DNA of 64,000 nucleotides from Rhodococcus sp. Leaf278 (GTDB taxonomy: Bacteria > Actinomycetota > Actinomycetes > Mycobacteriales > Mycobacteriaceae): NCBI RefSeq assembly GCF_001426085.1, contig NZ_LMRR01000023.1, positions 124,520 through 188,519 of the forward strand, in the 5' to 3' direction. Positions within the stretch are counted from its first letter, which is position 1, and each line of letters starts with the position of its first letter. Positions 42,832 to 51,691 of this stretch are shown piece after piece. The notes below the pieces were generated by a model. The model had not been told where the DNA came from, did not search any database, and was given only the letters and a program-made list of their open reading frames with translations. Position numbers and translations under genes: made by a program.

Positions 42832-44193
42832 ATGACCAGGAAGCGTCATACCGACGGAGTCGTCTCCGCGGCCTACACCGGCCGGTTCGCCACCAATCCT
42901 GTTCCCGCACTACGACTTCCCGAGGAACAACTCGACCCCGACGCGGCCTACCGCTACATTCACGACGAACTGATGCTCGACGGCAGCTCGCGCCTCAATC
43001 TGGCGACGTTCGTCACCACCTGGATGGACCCCCAGGCCGAGAAGCTGATGGCGGAAACGTTCGACAAGAACATGATCGACAAGGACGAGTACCCGTCCAC
43101 CGCGGCCATCGAGGAACGGTGCGTCAACATCGTCGCCGATCTGTTCCATGCCCCGGGACTCGACCGCGAGGACCCGTCGTCGGCCACCGGGGTCTCGACC
43201 ATCGGGTCCAGTGAAGCCGTCATGTTGGCCGGCTTGGCACTCAAGTGGCGCTGGCGAGCCAAAGGGGCCGGCACCGGCACTCCGAACCTGGTGTTGGGCA
43301 GCAATGTTCAGGTGGTGTGGGAGAAGTTCTGCCGCTACTTCGACGTGGAGCCGAAGTATCTTCCGGTCGAGCGCGGTCGCTACGTCATCACCCCCGAGCA
43401 GGTTCGAGATGCGGTGGACGAGAACACCATCGGCGTGGTCGCGATCCTCGGTACCACGTTCACCGGCGAACTCGAACCGGTGCAGGAGATCTGCGCTGTG
43501 CTCGACGCGATGGCCGACAACGGTGGGCCGGACGTCCCGGTTCACGTCGACGCGGCCAGCGGCGGCTTCGTCGTCCCGTTTCTGTATCCGGAACTCGAGT
43601 GGGACTTTCGGTTGCCTCGGGTCAAGTCGATCAATGCCAGCGGGCACAAGTACGGATTGACCTATCCAGGAATCGGATTCGCCGTCTGGCGGACCAAGGA
43701 AGACCTTCCCGAGGATCTGGTGTTCCGCGTGAACTACCTCGGCGGCGACATGCCCACCTTCACGCTGAACTTCTCCAGGCCGGGCAACCAGGTGATCGGT
43801 CAGTACTACAACTTCTTACGGCTCGGCCGCTCCGGCTATACAGACATCATGAAGGCGTTGCGCGACACTGCTGTTCGCGTCAGCCGACACCTCGAGAAGC
43901 ATGCGGACATCGAGGTGATCACCGACGGATCGGCCATCCCCGTGCTCTCGTTCATGCTGAAGGACCACTGCAACTTCACCGTGTTCGACGTCTCCCACGA
44001 GCTGCGCGCCCGCGGTTGGCAGGTGCCCGCATACACGATGCCCGACAACGCAACCGACGTTGCGGTACTCAGAGTCGTTGTTCGAGAGGGCTTCAGCGCG
44101 GATCTCGGTCGCATGCTGTGCATTGCCATCGACGAAGTGATCGATGGCCTGAAGTCGGGTGGGCATTCGAGCGCGCAGGCTTTCGCCCATTGA
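42832..44193 (+). CDS. gadB: Glutamate decarboxylase
   Basis: 453-residue PLP enzyme converting glutamate to GABA and CO2. The Schiff-base Lys is in SINASGHKYGLTYPG, with PLP-site segments GSSEAVMLAGLA and HVDAASGGFVVPF. Length fits GadB. ATG 42832 has GGGAGAAG upstream. No GadC antiporter is beside it, so the classical acid-resistance pair is not formed here; the BASS transporter upstream is not a known partner. Confidence 0.92.
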   Translation: MTRKRHTDGVVSAAYTGRFATNPVPALRLPEEQLDPDAAYRYIHDELMLDGSSRLNLATFVTTWMDPQAEKLMAETFDKNMIDKDEYPSTAAIEERCVNIVADLFHAPGLDREDPSSATGVSTIGSSEAVMLAGLALKWRWRAKGAGTGTPNLVLGSNVQVVWEKFCRYFDVEPKYLPVERGRYVITPEQVRDAVDENTIGVVAILGTTFTGELEPVQEICAVLDAMADNGGPDVPVHVDAASGGFVVPFLYPELEWDFRLPRVKSINASGHKYGLTYPGIGFAVWRTKEDLPEDLVFRVNYLGGDMPTFTLNFSRPGNQVIGQYYNFLRLGRSGYTDIMKALRDTAVRVSRHLEKHADIEVITDGSAIPVLSFMLKDHCNFTVFDVSHELRARGWQVPAYTMPDNATDVAVLRVVVREGFSADLGRMLCIAIDEVIDGLKSGGHSSAQAFAH

Positions 44194-44209
44194 GCGGCTC
44201 CGCCGCTCA
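44191..44209. terminator. Bidirectional terminator spanning two stop codons
   Basis: TGAGCGGC-TCC-GCCGCTCA is a perfect 8-bp stem with a 3-nt loop, followed by GTTTC. The left TGA is the gadB stop and the right TCA is the stop of the minus-strand YqgE gene, so one hairpin ends both convergent genes. Confidence 0.65.
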
Positions 44210-44815
44210 GTTTCGGTCGACGTCGATCGGGTGGGATGCGAGCAACGCCAACGGCATCGGCTGACGACGCAACACGTGTGCCCACAGATCGATGCGTGGC
44301 GGGCCGATGACATCGGATGGCAAGGCAGACAACACCATCCAGTCCTCGCGGTCCAGTTCGCCTTCGAGTTGCCCGAATGTCCAACCCGAGTAGCCGGCGA
44401 ATACCCGCACGCCCTCGATCAACGGGGCGATATCGGCGGGATCGGAATCGAGATCGACCATCACCACTCGGCCGTCGACGCGGCGCAATCCGGGAACGCC
44501 GTCGATCGAGGCCCCGGTTCGCAGTGTCGCCAGGCACAGGGCCGAGTCGCGCTTGACCGGACCGCCGACATACAGCGCTTGCGGCTTGGCGGCGAGCTCG
44601 GACCAGTCGGGCAGCACATTCTGCACCGCGGTCTCACTGGGACGATTGATGACGACGCCGAGGCTGCCGGCATCGTTGTGTTCGATGATGTAGATGACAG
44701 TGCGTCGAAATGTGGGCTCGACGAGCTCGATCGACGACACCAACAGACTGCCGGGCCGGACATCGCGCAGGGCCGACGCCGTCTGGTCCTCGGGTTCCTC
44801 CGCATGCGTTGCCAC
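44207..44815 (-). CDS. YqgE/AlgH family protein
   Basis: 202-residue member of the UPF0301 (YqgE/AlgH) family, equivalent by likeness to M. tuberculosis Rv0038. Family features are PGSLLVSSIELVEPTFRRTV near the N-terminus, VVINRPSE and LYVGGPV. No biochemical role is established. The GTG start at 44815 is chosen because family similarity begins just after it; a longer open frame upstream runs toward the TetR gene. Confidence 0.85.
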   Translation of the reverse strand: MATHAEEPEDQTASALRDVRPGSLLVSSIELVEPTFRRTVIYIIEHNDAGSLGVVINRPSETAVQNVLPDWSELAAKPQALYVGGPVKRDSALCLATLRTGASIDGVPGLRRVDGRVVMVDLDSDPADIAPLIEGVRVFAGYSGWTFGQLEGELDREDWMVLSALPSDVIGPPRIDLWAHVLRRQPMPLALLASHPIDVDRN

Positions 44816-44910
44816 GTAGCCATTGTGGCACCGCGCACCGCCGGATGTGGCGCAAGCGACGCGGCCAGTCCCCCTGGGTCGTTCCGCAGGCTCCACTCCC
44901 GCCCCAGCTC

Positions 44911-45600
44911 CTACTCGAGCCCGGCGATCTTCGTCAACAATCCCAACTGATACTCGAACAAATCGTCCCTGCTGGCGAATGTCGTGGCACCGTACTGATC
45001 GAACACATCGAAGCTGATTGCGCCGAACAGCGACGCCCACACCATCACTCCTCGGGCCATCAGCTCGTCGGGCAAGTCTGTCCCCATCTCCCGGCGGATC
45101 TCCTCGAAGCTGCCGTGCAGTGATGCCGGTGCCGGGACATCGGTCGGAGCGGCGAGCCGAGTGCCCGCCCAGGCAGTATCGAGGACCTTGACCAGCGTTG
45201 TGATCACGCGGGTACCCGGCCCGGTGGTCTGCTCGGCGGGGGCGTGGTAGCCGGGTACGGGACTACCGAACAGCAACGCATACCGTGCCGGCTCTCGCAA
45301 GCCCCACTGCCGCACCGTTCGGCCGAGCGCCAGGAACTTCTCCCTCGGTCCCTCGGCGGAGTCCACCGCTGCGTCGACGGTAACGCCGAGCTCGGTGTAG
45401 GCGTCGACGACGAGCAGGGTCAGCAGTTCGTCCCGGCTCGAGACGTATCGGTACACCGCGGAGGACACGACGCCGAGGTCTCTCGCGACGGCGCGCAACG
45501 ACAATGCGGCCGCACCACCGGCGGCCAGATGCTCGCGCCCGATACGGGTGATGTCGGCCAGGGTCTGCGCGCGGGCTCGGGTGCGGGGGGTGCTCGCCAT
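44911..45600 (-). CDS. TetR-family regulator
   Basis: 229-residue regulator with helix-turn-helix at about residues 30-55 (LSLRAVARDLGVVSSAVYRYV) and a WHG-type C-terminal ligand domain (about 90-225). It is divergent from the epimerase gene and two near-identical 15-bp palindromes lie between them, so it probably represses both. TACAGT (minus strand, 45612-45607) lies 6 nt before the ATG (leaderless), and the first palindrome would overlap its -35. Confidence 0.85.
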   Translation of the reverse strand: MASTPRTRARAQTLADITRIGREHLAAGGAAALSLRAVARDLGVVSSAVYRYVSSRDELLTLLVVDAYTELGVTVDAAVDSAEGPREKFLALGRTVRQWGLREPARYALLFGSPVPGYHAPAEQTTGPGTRVITTLVKVLDTAWAGTRLAAPTDVPAPASLHGSFEEIRREMGTDLPDELMARGVMVWASLFGAISFDVFDQYGATTFASRDDLFEYQLGLLTKIAGLE

Positions 45601-45628
45601 GGGCTTACTGTAACTGCCGCTCTTTCGA

Positions 45629-45643
45629 GAGAGCACTGCTCTT
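45629..45643. promoter_or_regulatory. TetR operator 1
   Basis: GAGAGCACTGCTCTT, containing the perfect repeat AGAGCA-C-TGCTCT. It differs from the site at 45682 at two of 15 bases and lies over the expected -35 of the TetR gene. Confidence 0.6.
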
Positions 45644-45681
45644 GCTTTTTCTCCGGAGGCGGTGCACACTCGAAAACAGCA

Positions 45682-45696
45682 GAGAGCACCGCTCTC
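45682..45696. promoter_or_regulatory. TetR operator 2
   Basis: GAGAGCACCGCTCTC, a perfect 6-bp inverted repeat around ACC, centred 53 bp from operator 1 (about five helix turns). It lies 23 bp before the epimerase gene start, placed to block its transcription. Confidence 0.6.
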
Positions 45697-45718
45697 GTTT
45701 CTATCCGAGGAGCACATC

Positions 45719-46657
45719 ATGACCGAACTACACGTCGTCACCGGAGCCGGGCCCGTCGGCTGGACTGTCGCAGAACAACTTGCTGCGCAGGGCCATTCGG
45801 TCCGAATCCTCACCCGTTCCGGCAGCGGACCCGAGCACCCCATGATCGAGCGACGATCGGTGGACATCGAGTCCGACGACCTGCGCCCCCACTTCGACGG
45901 TGCCACCGCCGTCTACCACTGCACGCACGCCGCCTACGACGACACGGTCTGGCGGGACAAGCTCGAAGCGATGGAAAAGCGGGTGCTCGACGCGGCCGCG
46001 GGCACGATCGTCGCGTTCCCCGAAAGTCTCTACGCCTACGGCCGCGTCGACGGTCCGATCCGCGAGGACACTCCCCGCGACGCCACCTACCGGAAACTGG
46101 GTGTGCGTACCCAGCTCCTCGCGGCTCGCGACCAGCACTCGACTCCCACCGTCAGCGTCGCGGCCTCGGACTTCTACGGGCCCCGTCTCATCTCGTCCCA
46201 CATGGGCGAGCGAGTCATCGCACCGATTCTGGCCGGCAAGACGATCCGCGTCATCGCCTCCGCAGACCTACCCCACTCGTTCACCTACGTACCGGATCTC
46301 GCCGCGTCGATGATCACCGCCGCCGCGTCACCGACGACCTGGAACACCGTCCTGCACGCACCTACCGCTCCCGCGGTATCGCAGCGTTCGATGATCGAGA
46401 TGTTCTCTGCTGCAGCCCACGTGTCCACTCCCAAGGTAGGTGCCATTCCGGCCTGGGTGATGCGCGCACTGAGCGTCGTGCCAGGGCCGATGAAGGAACT
46501 CGGCGACACCCTCTACCAGTTCCGCTACCCCTACCTACTCGACTCCAGCCGCAGTGAGGCGATCCTGGGACTCGAACCCACCTCGCTCGCCGACGGCACC
46601 GCCGCAACGATGGCGTGGTGGAAGGCTGCGGTTCCTGCGGTCGTCAGCGGCAACTAG
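45719..46657 (+). CDS. NAD(P)-dependent epimerase/dehydratase family protein
   Basis: 312-residue extended SDR with Rossmann motif GAGPVGWTVAEQL at residues 9-21. The usual YxxxK is reduced: the stretch is FPESLYAYGR, with Tyr but no following Lys at +4. This is common in atypical (NmrA-like or sugar-epimerase-like) members. Substrate unknown. Its control by the divergent TetR suggests a response to a small molecule. A GAGGAG ribosome binding site precedes the ATG. Confidence 0.75.
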   Translation: MTELHVVTGAGPVGWTVAEQLAAQGHSVRILTRSGSGPEHPMIERRSVDIESDDLRPHFDGATAVYHCTHAAYDDTVWRDKLEAMEKRVLDAAAGTIVAFPESLYAYGRVDGPIREDTPRDATYRKLGVRTQLLAARDQHSTPTVSVAASDFYGPRLISSHMGERVIAPILAGKTIRVIASADLPHSFTYVPDLAASMITAAASPTTWNTVLHAPTAPAVSQRSMIEMFSAAAHVSTPKVGAIPAWVMRALSVVPGPMKELGDTLYQFRYPYLLDSSRSEAILGLEPTSLADGTAATMAWWKAAVPAVVSGN

Positions 46658-46667
46658 AGTCCCCTCG

Positions 46668-47954
46668 GTGAACGACGCCTCCTTCCGTACCCGCCTACGC
46701 GAGTCCCCGGGAGTCGGCAAGCTCACCACCGTTCGGTTCGCCGGTCAGTTCGGCGACGGACTGTTCCAAGCGGCATTGAGCGGCGCGATTCTGTTCAACC
46801 CCGAACGCGCGACGAATCCGGCCGAGATCGCGGCCGGATTCGCGGTGCTGCTCGTGCCGTATTCGCTGGTCGGGCCGTTCGCTGGAGCCCTGCTCGATCG
46901 CTGGGACCGACGGTCGGTTCTGTTGTGGGCGAACATCGTTCGCATCGTTCTGATCGTGGCTACTGCCGGCCTGCTGTGCGCCGGGGTCGATGCGACGCCG
47001 TTGCTGCTGTTGGCGCTGGCCACCGTCGGGCTGAGCAGGTTCGTCCTGGCCGGGGCCTCGGCCTCACTGCCGCATGTGGTTCGGCAGTCGTGGCTGGTCC
47101 CGATGAACTCGGTATTGGCCACCGTCGGGTCCGGCTTCGCGGCCGCCGGTGCCGGTCTCGCCGTCGCTGTGATCAGCATCGTCGGGGCCGGCGATCTCGG
47201 TTCGGGGGTTGCAGTGGGTGTCGCGGCCACCGGATCGATCGTCGGAGCGATCGCGGCGGCCCGCTTCCGACCGCGGTCACTCGGACCGGGCACCGAGATC
47301 CGAACCGAGAATCCCCTCGAAGATGTTGCTGCGGGGCTGAAGTCGGGTGCTCTCGCCGTCTGGCGAGCACCCGGTGTGACGGCCGCGATGATCGGTATCG
47401 GCGCACATCGCGTGGTGTTCGGTATCAACACGTTGATCATGGTGCTGGTGCTGCGCGAGGCCACTGCGAGCACTTTGCCCGGAGGGCTCGCGGGCTTCGG
47501 GATAGCCGTCGGTGCCACGGCCGTCGGCATGTTCCTCGCCGCCGTCATCACCCCGTTCGTCGTTCCGCGGTTCGGGCGGACCCCCACGATCGCCACCGCC
47601 CTCGTCCTCGCCATCGCGGCGCAGCTCGGAGCCGTCTCCGGCCTGACCCAGAACAGCCTGCTGATCGGCGCCTTCTTTCTCGGGATCGCCGGGCAGACCG
47701 TCAAACTCAGCGGTGACGCCGCGATGCAGATCGAGATCGACGATGCGCATCGCGGACGCGTGTTCGCGCTGCAGGACACCGTCTTCAACATCGCGTTCGT
47801 CGGCGCTCTGGCCGCTGCGGCCTTCGCCGTCGGGCCCACCACCACCGATCTGAGCCAGGATCCCACCGCGCACGCCCTGGTGTTCGCCGGAGCGGGTCTC
47901 TATGCCCTCGGCTTGGTTGCAGTGGCCCTCGTCAGCAGGCGCACACAACGCTGA
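46668..47954 (+). CDS. MFS transporter
   Basis: 428-residue major facilitator with about 12 membrane segments and the loop-2 motif GALLDRWDRRSVLLW. It resembles the family of M. tuberculosis Rv0037c. Substrate unknown; an efflux role is plausible. TAGAGT (46655-46660) lies 7 nt before GTG 46668, which fixes the start and suggests a leaderless mRNA, although the epimerase gene ends only 10 bp upstream. Confidence 0.8.
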   Translation: MNDASFRTRLRESPGVGKLTTVRFAGQFGDGLFQAALSGAILFNPERATNPAEIAAGFAVLLVPYSLVGPFAGALLDRWDRRSVLLWANIVRIVLIVATAGLLCAGVDATPLLLLALATVGLSRFVLAGASASLPHVVRQSWLVPMNSVLATVGSGFAAAGAGLAVAVISIVGAGDLGSGVAVGVAATGSIVGAIAAARFRPRSLGPGTEIRTENPLEDVAAGLKSGALAVWRAPGVTAAMIGIGAHRVVFGINTLIMVLVLREATASTLPGGLAGFGIAVGATAVGMFLAAVITPFVVPRFGRTPTIATALVLAIAAQLGAVSGLTQNSLLIGAFFLGIAGQTVKLSGDAAMQIEIDDAHRGRVFALQDTVFNIAFVGALAAAAFAVGPTTTDLSQDPTAHALVFAGAGLYALGLVAVALVSRRTQR

Positions 47955-48011
47955 CGTGGTGTACCTTTCCGTATCGGACCGGGAGGTTTCGTCGGAGGAA
48001 TGGGGAACCGC

Positions 48012-49514
48012 ATGTACGGCCGTACAACATCGCTCGGCTGCATCGTCGCGGTCGCCGCGGGAACAGCCGTCCTTGCTGCGCCCCCGGCATTCGCCGCACC
48101 CCCACCCCCGGTGAACTCCTGCGGCGAAACAGGATTCGATCCAAAGGACTACCCACCCGAACCCATCGGCCCGGGTAACCCGCCGCAGCTCCCCCCGCTA
48201 CCGGACCGCCTGGTGATACCGGTGCCGTATCCGTCCCTCGAACTCGTTCCGGTACCCGACCCGCCGCCGAACACCACCCGCGTCCAGGCCGATCCGCTCA
48301 GCGACCCCTGCGCGGACCCCTGCCCGGACCTGACCGACCCCACCGAATCACCCACGTCCGGAACAGGGTCTGCAGGCCGCCTGCCCTTCCCTCGAATCGA
48401 AATCGACCCACAGCCCGAAACCATCCCCATCCCGATCCCCGGCCCCGGTGGCACTCCGGCAACACCGCCGCCTGCCCCGGCCGTCACCGCAGCAGAGCCC
48501 GGGCCGAGTACAACACCGCCGGCCGCGCCCGCCGTCGGAGCAGTCGATGTGGTCTCGCAGCTGACCGGACCGGGATCGGAGAACCGCACCGACAAGCGCT
48601 GGCAGGTCGACGGCACCGACCTCGGCATCATGTGGGAGAGCAAACCGGGCGAGGTCGCCGTCGCATTCGGCGATTCCTTCGGCAAGGGGTGGCAGTTCGG
48701 CGTCGTCGGCGGAGACGATTGGCGCTCGAACGTACTGGGACACAGCACCGACGCCGACCTGTCCGACGGTATGACCCTGGACTCGATGGTGCAGGATTCC
48801 CGTTGTCACGCAGCCGAATTGCTGCCGTCGCGCAAGATCAAGAATTGGGAGACCACGGTCATTCCCACCTCCGGGTTCGCCGTCGACGATCGGCAGTACA
48901 TGTCGTACATGTCCATCAGGCGCTGGAGTTCGATCCCCGGGCTGTGGTGGACCAACTACGGCGGCATCGCCTATTCCGACGACAACGGTTCCACCTGGGT
49001 CAAGGACGATCATGCCAAGTGGGACAACGTGTTCGGCTTCTCCAAGTTCCAGGTGTCGACGATGGTCCCGGCGGGGGAGTACGTCTACATGTTCGGTACC
49101 GTCAACGGACGCGTCGGACAGGTCGGTCTCGCTCGGGTCCCGAAAGCGGACGTACTGAACAAGACCGCCTACCAATACTGGGTGAACGGCACCTGGGCTC
49201 CGGTCGACTCGAACGAGGCCACCCCCATCGCCGATCGTATGGCCGGGGAACTGTCTGTCCATCACGACGAGGCCCGAGACCTCTGGCAGATGACCTACCT
49301 CGATCCGATACGCGGTGATATCGTGCTGCGAGAAGCGAATTCACCGCAGGGGGAGTGGACCCCGCCCAGCACGTTGATCGACACCGCCGAGTACCCGAAG
49401 GCATACGGCGGCTTCATCCACCCCTGGTCGACGGCGAACGAGCTGTACTTCACCATCTCGGAGTGGGACAGCTACAACGTCTACCTCGTCAAGGCCGAGG
49501 TTCGCTCGTCGTGA
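48012..49514 (+). CDS. Secreted DUF4185 protein (GH183-type, probable D-arabinan hydrolase)
   Basis: About 500 residues: signal peptide (to about residue 29, APPAFA), a Pro-rich linker of about 140 residues with PCADPCPD, then a DUF4185 beta-propeller domain (about 180-500) with GTDLGIMWESKPGEVAVAFGD-like strands, repeated W/Y-rich blades and IAYSDDNGSTW. DUF4185 proteins include the GH183 endo-D-arabinanases that cut mycobacterial arabinogalactan, so this one may remodel the cell-wall arabinan. Start: ATG 48012 has GGGGA 5 nt upstream; ATG 48000 lies almost on GGAGG. Confidence 0.75.
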   Translation: MYGRTTSLGCIVAVAAGTAVLAAPPAFAAPPPPVNSCGETGFDPKDYPPEPIGPGNPPQLPPLPDRLVIPVPYPSLELVPVPDPPPNTTRVQADPLSDPCADPCPDLTDPTESPTSGTGSAGRLPFPRIEIDPQPETIPIPIPGPGGTPATPPPAPAVTAAEPGPSTTPPAAPAVGAVDVVSQLTGPGSENRTDKRWQVDGTDLGIMWESKPGEVAVAFGDSFGKGWQFGVVGGDDWRSNVLGHSTDADLSDGMTLDSMVQDSRCHAAELLPSRKIKNWETTVIPTSGFAVDDRQYMSYMSIRRWSSIPGLWWTNYGGIAYSDDNGSTWVKDDHAKWDNVFGFSKFQVSTMVPAGEYVYMFGTVNGRVGQVGLARVPKADVLNKTAYQYWVNGTWAPVDSNEATPIADRMAGELSVHHDEARDLWQMTYLDPIRGDIVLREANSPQGEWTPPSTLIDTAEYPKAYGGFIHPWSTANELYFTISEWDSYNVYLVKAEVRSS

Positions 49515-49548
49515 ACGGAAATTCGTAGTGGGCTACGAAGTTTCGTGC
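49513..49548. repeat. Palindromic repeat family B, copy 2 (terminator-like)
   Basis: GAACGGAAATTCGTAG and CTACGAAGTTTCGTGC pair over 16 positions (13 Watson-Crick, one G.U, two mismatches) around TGGG. It overlaps the stop of the DUF4185 gene and separates it from the convergent pcnA. In reverse complement it matches 29461-29496. Confidence 0.55.
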
Positions 49549-49565
49549 ACGTGCGCGGGACGCGC

Positions 49566-51032
49566 CTATTGAGTCGGCCACCACTCGAGCAGCGCGGCTT
49601 CGGCGTCCTCGCGGGAGAGTGGACCGCGATCGAGTCGTAGTTCCTTCAAGAACTTCCATGCCTTGCCCACGTCGGGACCGGCCGGGATGCCGAGCAATTC
49701 CATGATCGCGTTGCCGTCCAGATCCGGGCGTACTCGCGCCAGATCCTCCTGTTCGGCGATTCGGGCGATGCGCTCTTCGAGATCGTCGTACGTCGCCTGC
49801 AGCGCGGCCGCTCGGCGTTTGTTCCTGGTGGTCGAATCTGCCCGAACGAGCTTGTGCAACTTGGGGAGCAGCTCGCCCGCATCGGTGGCGTAGCGGCGGA
49901 CGGCCGAGTCGGTCCACTGACCCTTCCCATAGCCGTGGAATCGCAGATGCAGGAACACCAGATGCGAGACTTCCTCGATCATCTTCTTGGAATACTTCAA
50001 CGCGCGCATACGCTTTCGCACCAACTTGGCACCGACGACCTCGTGGTGATGGAAACTCACTCCACCGCCCGGCTCGTTGCGCTTGGTATCGGGCTTGCCG
50101 ATGTCGTGTAGCAGTGCAGCCCAACGCAATACGAGGTCCGGGTCGCCGTCCTCGAGATCGATCGCCTGCTTCAGCACTGTCAGCGAGTGCGTGTAGACGT
50201 CCTTGTGTTGGTGATGCTCGTCGATCTCGAGCTTCATGTTGGGAACCTCGGGGATGATCCGCTGCGCCAACCCCGTCTCGCACATCACGTCGATGCCGTC
50301 TATCGGGTGCGCCCCGAGCATCAGCTTGTCCAGCTCCACCTGGATGCGCTCGGCCGTGATCCGGTCGATCTGATCCGCCATGTCCTCGATGGCCCGATGC
50401 ACCCGAGGCATCAGCGAGAATCCGAGCTGGGAGACGAACCTCGCGGCGCGCAGCATGCGGAGGGGATCGTCGCCGAAGGAGACCTCCGGTGCCGACGGCG
50501 TGTCGAGTACGCCCTCGAGCAAAGCGTCCATCCCGCCGAGCGGATCGACGAACTCCTGGGAGCCGTCGGCCCCGAGACGCACGGCCATGGCATTGACTGT
50601 GAAATCGCGTCGAACGAGATCCTCGTCGAGGCTGTTGCCGTACTGCACCTCGGGATTGCGAGAAACCTGATCGTAGGAATCGGTGCGGTAGGTGGTGATC
50701 TCGATCTGCTGGTCGTCCTTGGCCGCACTGATGGTGCCGAACGCGATGCCCGTGTCCCATTGATGATCCGCCCAGCCCGACAGCATCGCCTGAACGGCCT
50801 CGGGCCTGGCGTCGGTGGTGAAATCCAGATCGGTACCGAGACGGCCGAGAACCGCGTCGCGAACCGTTCCCCCGACGAGATACAGCTCGTGCCCGGCAGC
50901 TGCGAACAGAGCACCGAGCGGAGTCAACACCGGGGCGAGCTCGCGCAGCGTCACCGCCGCTCCGGCCAGCAACCTCTCCCGGCGGGCATGGGTCTGCTCG
51001 GCGGAAACGGAGGACAGGGACTGATCGGCCAC
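49566..51032 (-). CDS. pcnA: CCA tRNA nucleotidyltransferase
   Basis: 488-residue enzyme adding or repairing the 3'-CCA of tRNAs; the likely counterpart of Rv3907c. Nucleotidyltransferase head LYLVGGTVRDAVLGR with the DLDFTT Asp pair (about residues 52-72), RRDFTVNAMA, and an HD domain (HSLTVLKQAI, LHDIGKPDT) at about 255-310. The GTG start at 51032 lies 8 nt after TAGGCT (minus strand, 51046-51041), so it is probably leaderless. It is divergent from the NUDIX gene. Confidence 0.93.
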   Translation of the reverse strand: MADQSLSSVSAEQTHARRERLLAGAAVTLRELAPVLTPLGALFAAAGHELYLVGGTVRDAVLGRLGTDLDFTTDARPEAVQAMLSGWADHQWDTGIAFGTISAAKDDQQIEITTYRTDSYDQVSRNPEVQYGNSLDEDLVRRDFTVNAMAVRLGADGSQEFVDPLGGMDALLEGVLDTPSAPEVSFGDDPLRMLRAARFVSQLGFSLMPRVHRAIEDMADQIDRITAERIQVELDKLMLGAHPIDGIDVMCETGLAQRIIPEVPNMKLEIDEHHQHKDVYTHSLTVLKQAIDLEDGDPDLVLRWAALLHDIGKPDTKRNEPGGGVSFHHHEVVGAKLVRKRMRALKYSKKMIEEVSHLVFLHLRFHGYGKGQWTDSAVRRYATDAGELLPKLHKLVRADSTTRNKRRAAALQATYDDLEERIARIAEQEDLARVRPDLDGNAIMELLGIPAGPDVGKAWKFLKELRLDRGPLSREDAEAALLEWWPTQ

Positions 51033-51133
51033 GGTGGAAGAGCCTACTGGCGCAGCGGGGACACGATTGTCTCGGCCACTGACCGCGGTGCGGCACGGTC
51101 GAAGAGCGCACATGGGCAACTAGTATGGATCGG

Positions 51134-51691
51134 GTGTCTGCTGCCGAACGATCGAACAGGAGTCGCCGCAACCCGCGGCGGCGTCAGGCACGCGCCGACA
51201 CCGAAGCACCCAAACTGCGGACCGTCCGCGAAACCTCGGCAGGCGGCCTGGTGGTCGATGGTCTCGACGGTCCGCCCGCCACTCGCTGCGCCGCCCTGAT
51301 CGGCCGCACGGATCGCCGGGGACGACTGCTCTGGTCTCTGCCCAAGGGTCACATCGAGCAAGGCGAAACCGCCGAACAGACGGCCATGCGCGAGGTCGCC
51401 GAGGAAACCGGCATTCGAGGAACCGTCCTCGCGTCGCTGGGCAGCATCGACTACTGGTTCGTCACCGAGGGCCGACGCGTCCACAAGACCGTCCACCACT
51501 ACCTACTCCGATTCCTCGGCGGCGAACTCTCGGACGAAGACCTGGAAGTCACCGAGGTCGCCTGGGTACCGCTGAGCGAACTGCCCTCGCGACTCGCCTA
51601 CGCGGACGAGCGCAAACTCGCCGCCATCGCCACCCGCCTCATCGAAGACATGAACGGCGACACGAGCGCACCGACCCCCGGCGAGAAGTGA
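51134..51691 (+). CDS. NUDIX hydrolase (MutT4-like)
   Basis: 185-residue NUDIX protein, positional equivalent of Rv3908. The NUDIX box starts [17 protein letters not shown] and continues AEETGI (about residues 73-95), with all catalytic Glu present. A basic N-terminal tail ([12 protein letters not shown]) precedes it. TAGTAT (51121-51126) ends 7 nt before GTG 51134, so I prefer this start to the in-frame ATG at 51125, which overlaps the -10. Its stop overlaps the next start (GTGA), opening the murJ operon. Confidence 0.85.
   Translation: MSAAERSNRSRRNPRRRQARADTEAPKLRTVRETSAGGLVVDGLDGPPATRCAALIGRTDRRGRLLWSLPKGHIEQGETAEQTAMREVAEETGIRGTVLASLGSIDYWFVTEGRRVHKTVHHYLLRFLGGELSDEDLEVTEVAWVPLSELPSRLAYADERKLAAIATRLIEDMNGDTSAPTPGEK

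Noticed and set aside
45719..46657. Frameshift or decay in the epimerase because the YxxxK motif is not standard
   Set aside because: The frame is intact with normal length and cofactor motif; atypical SDRs often lack the full motif.
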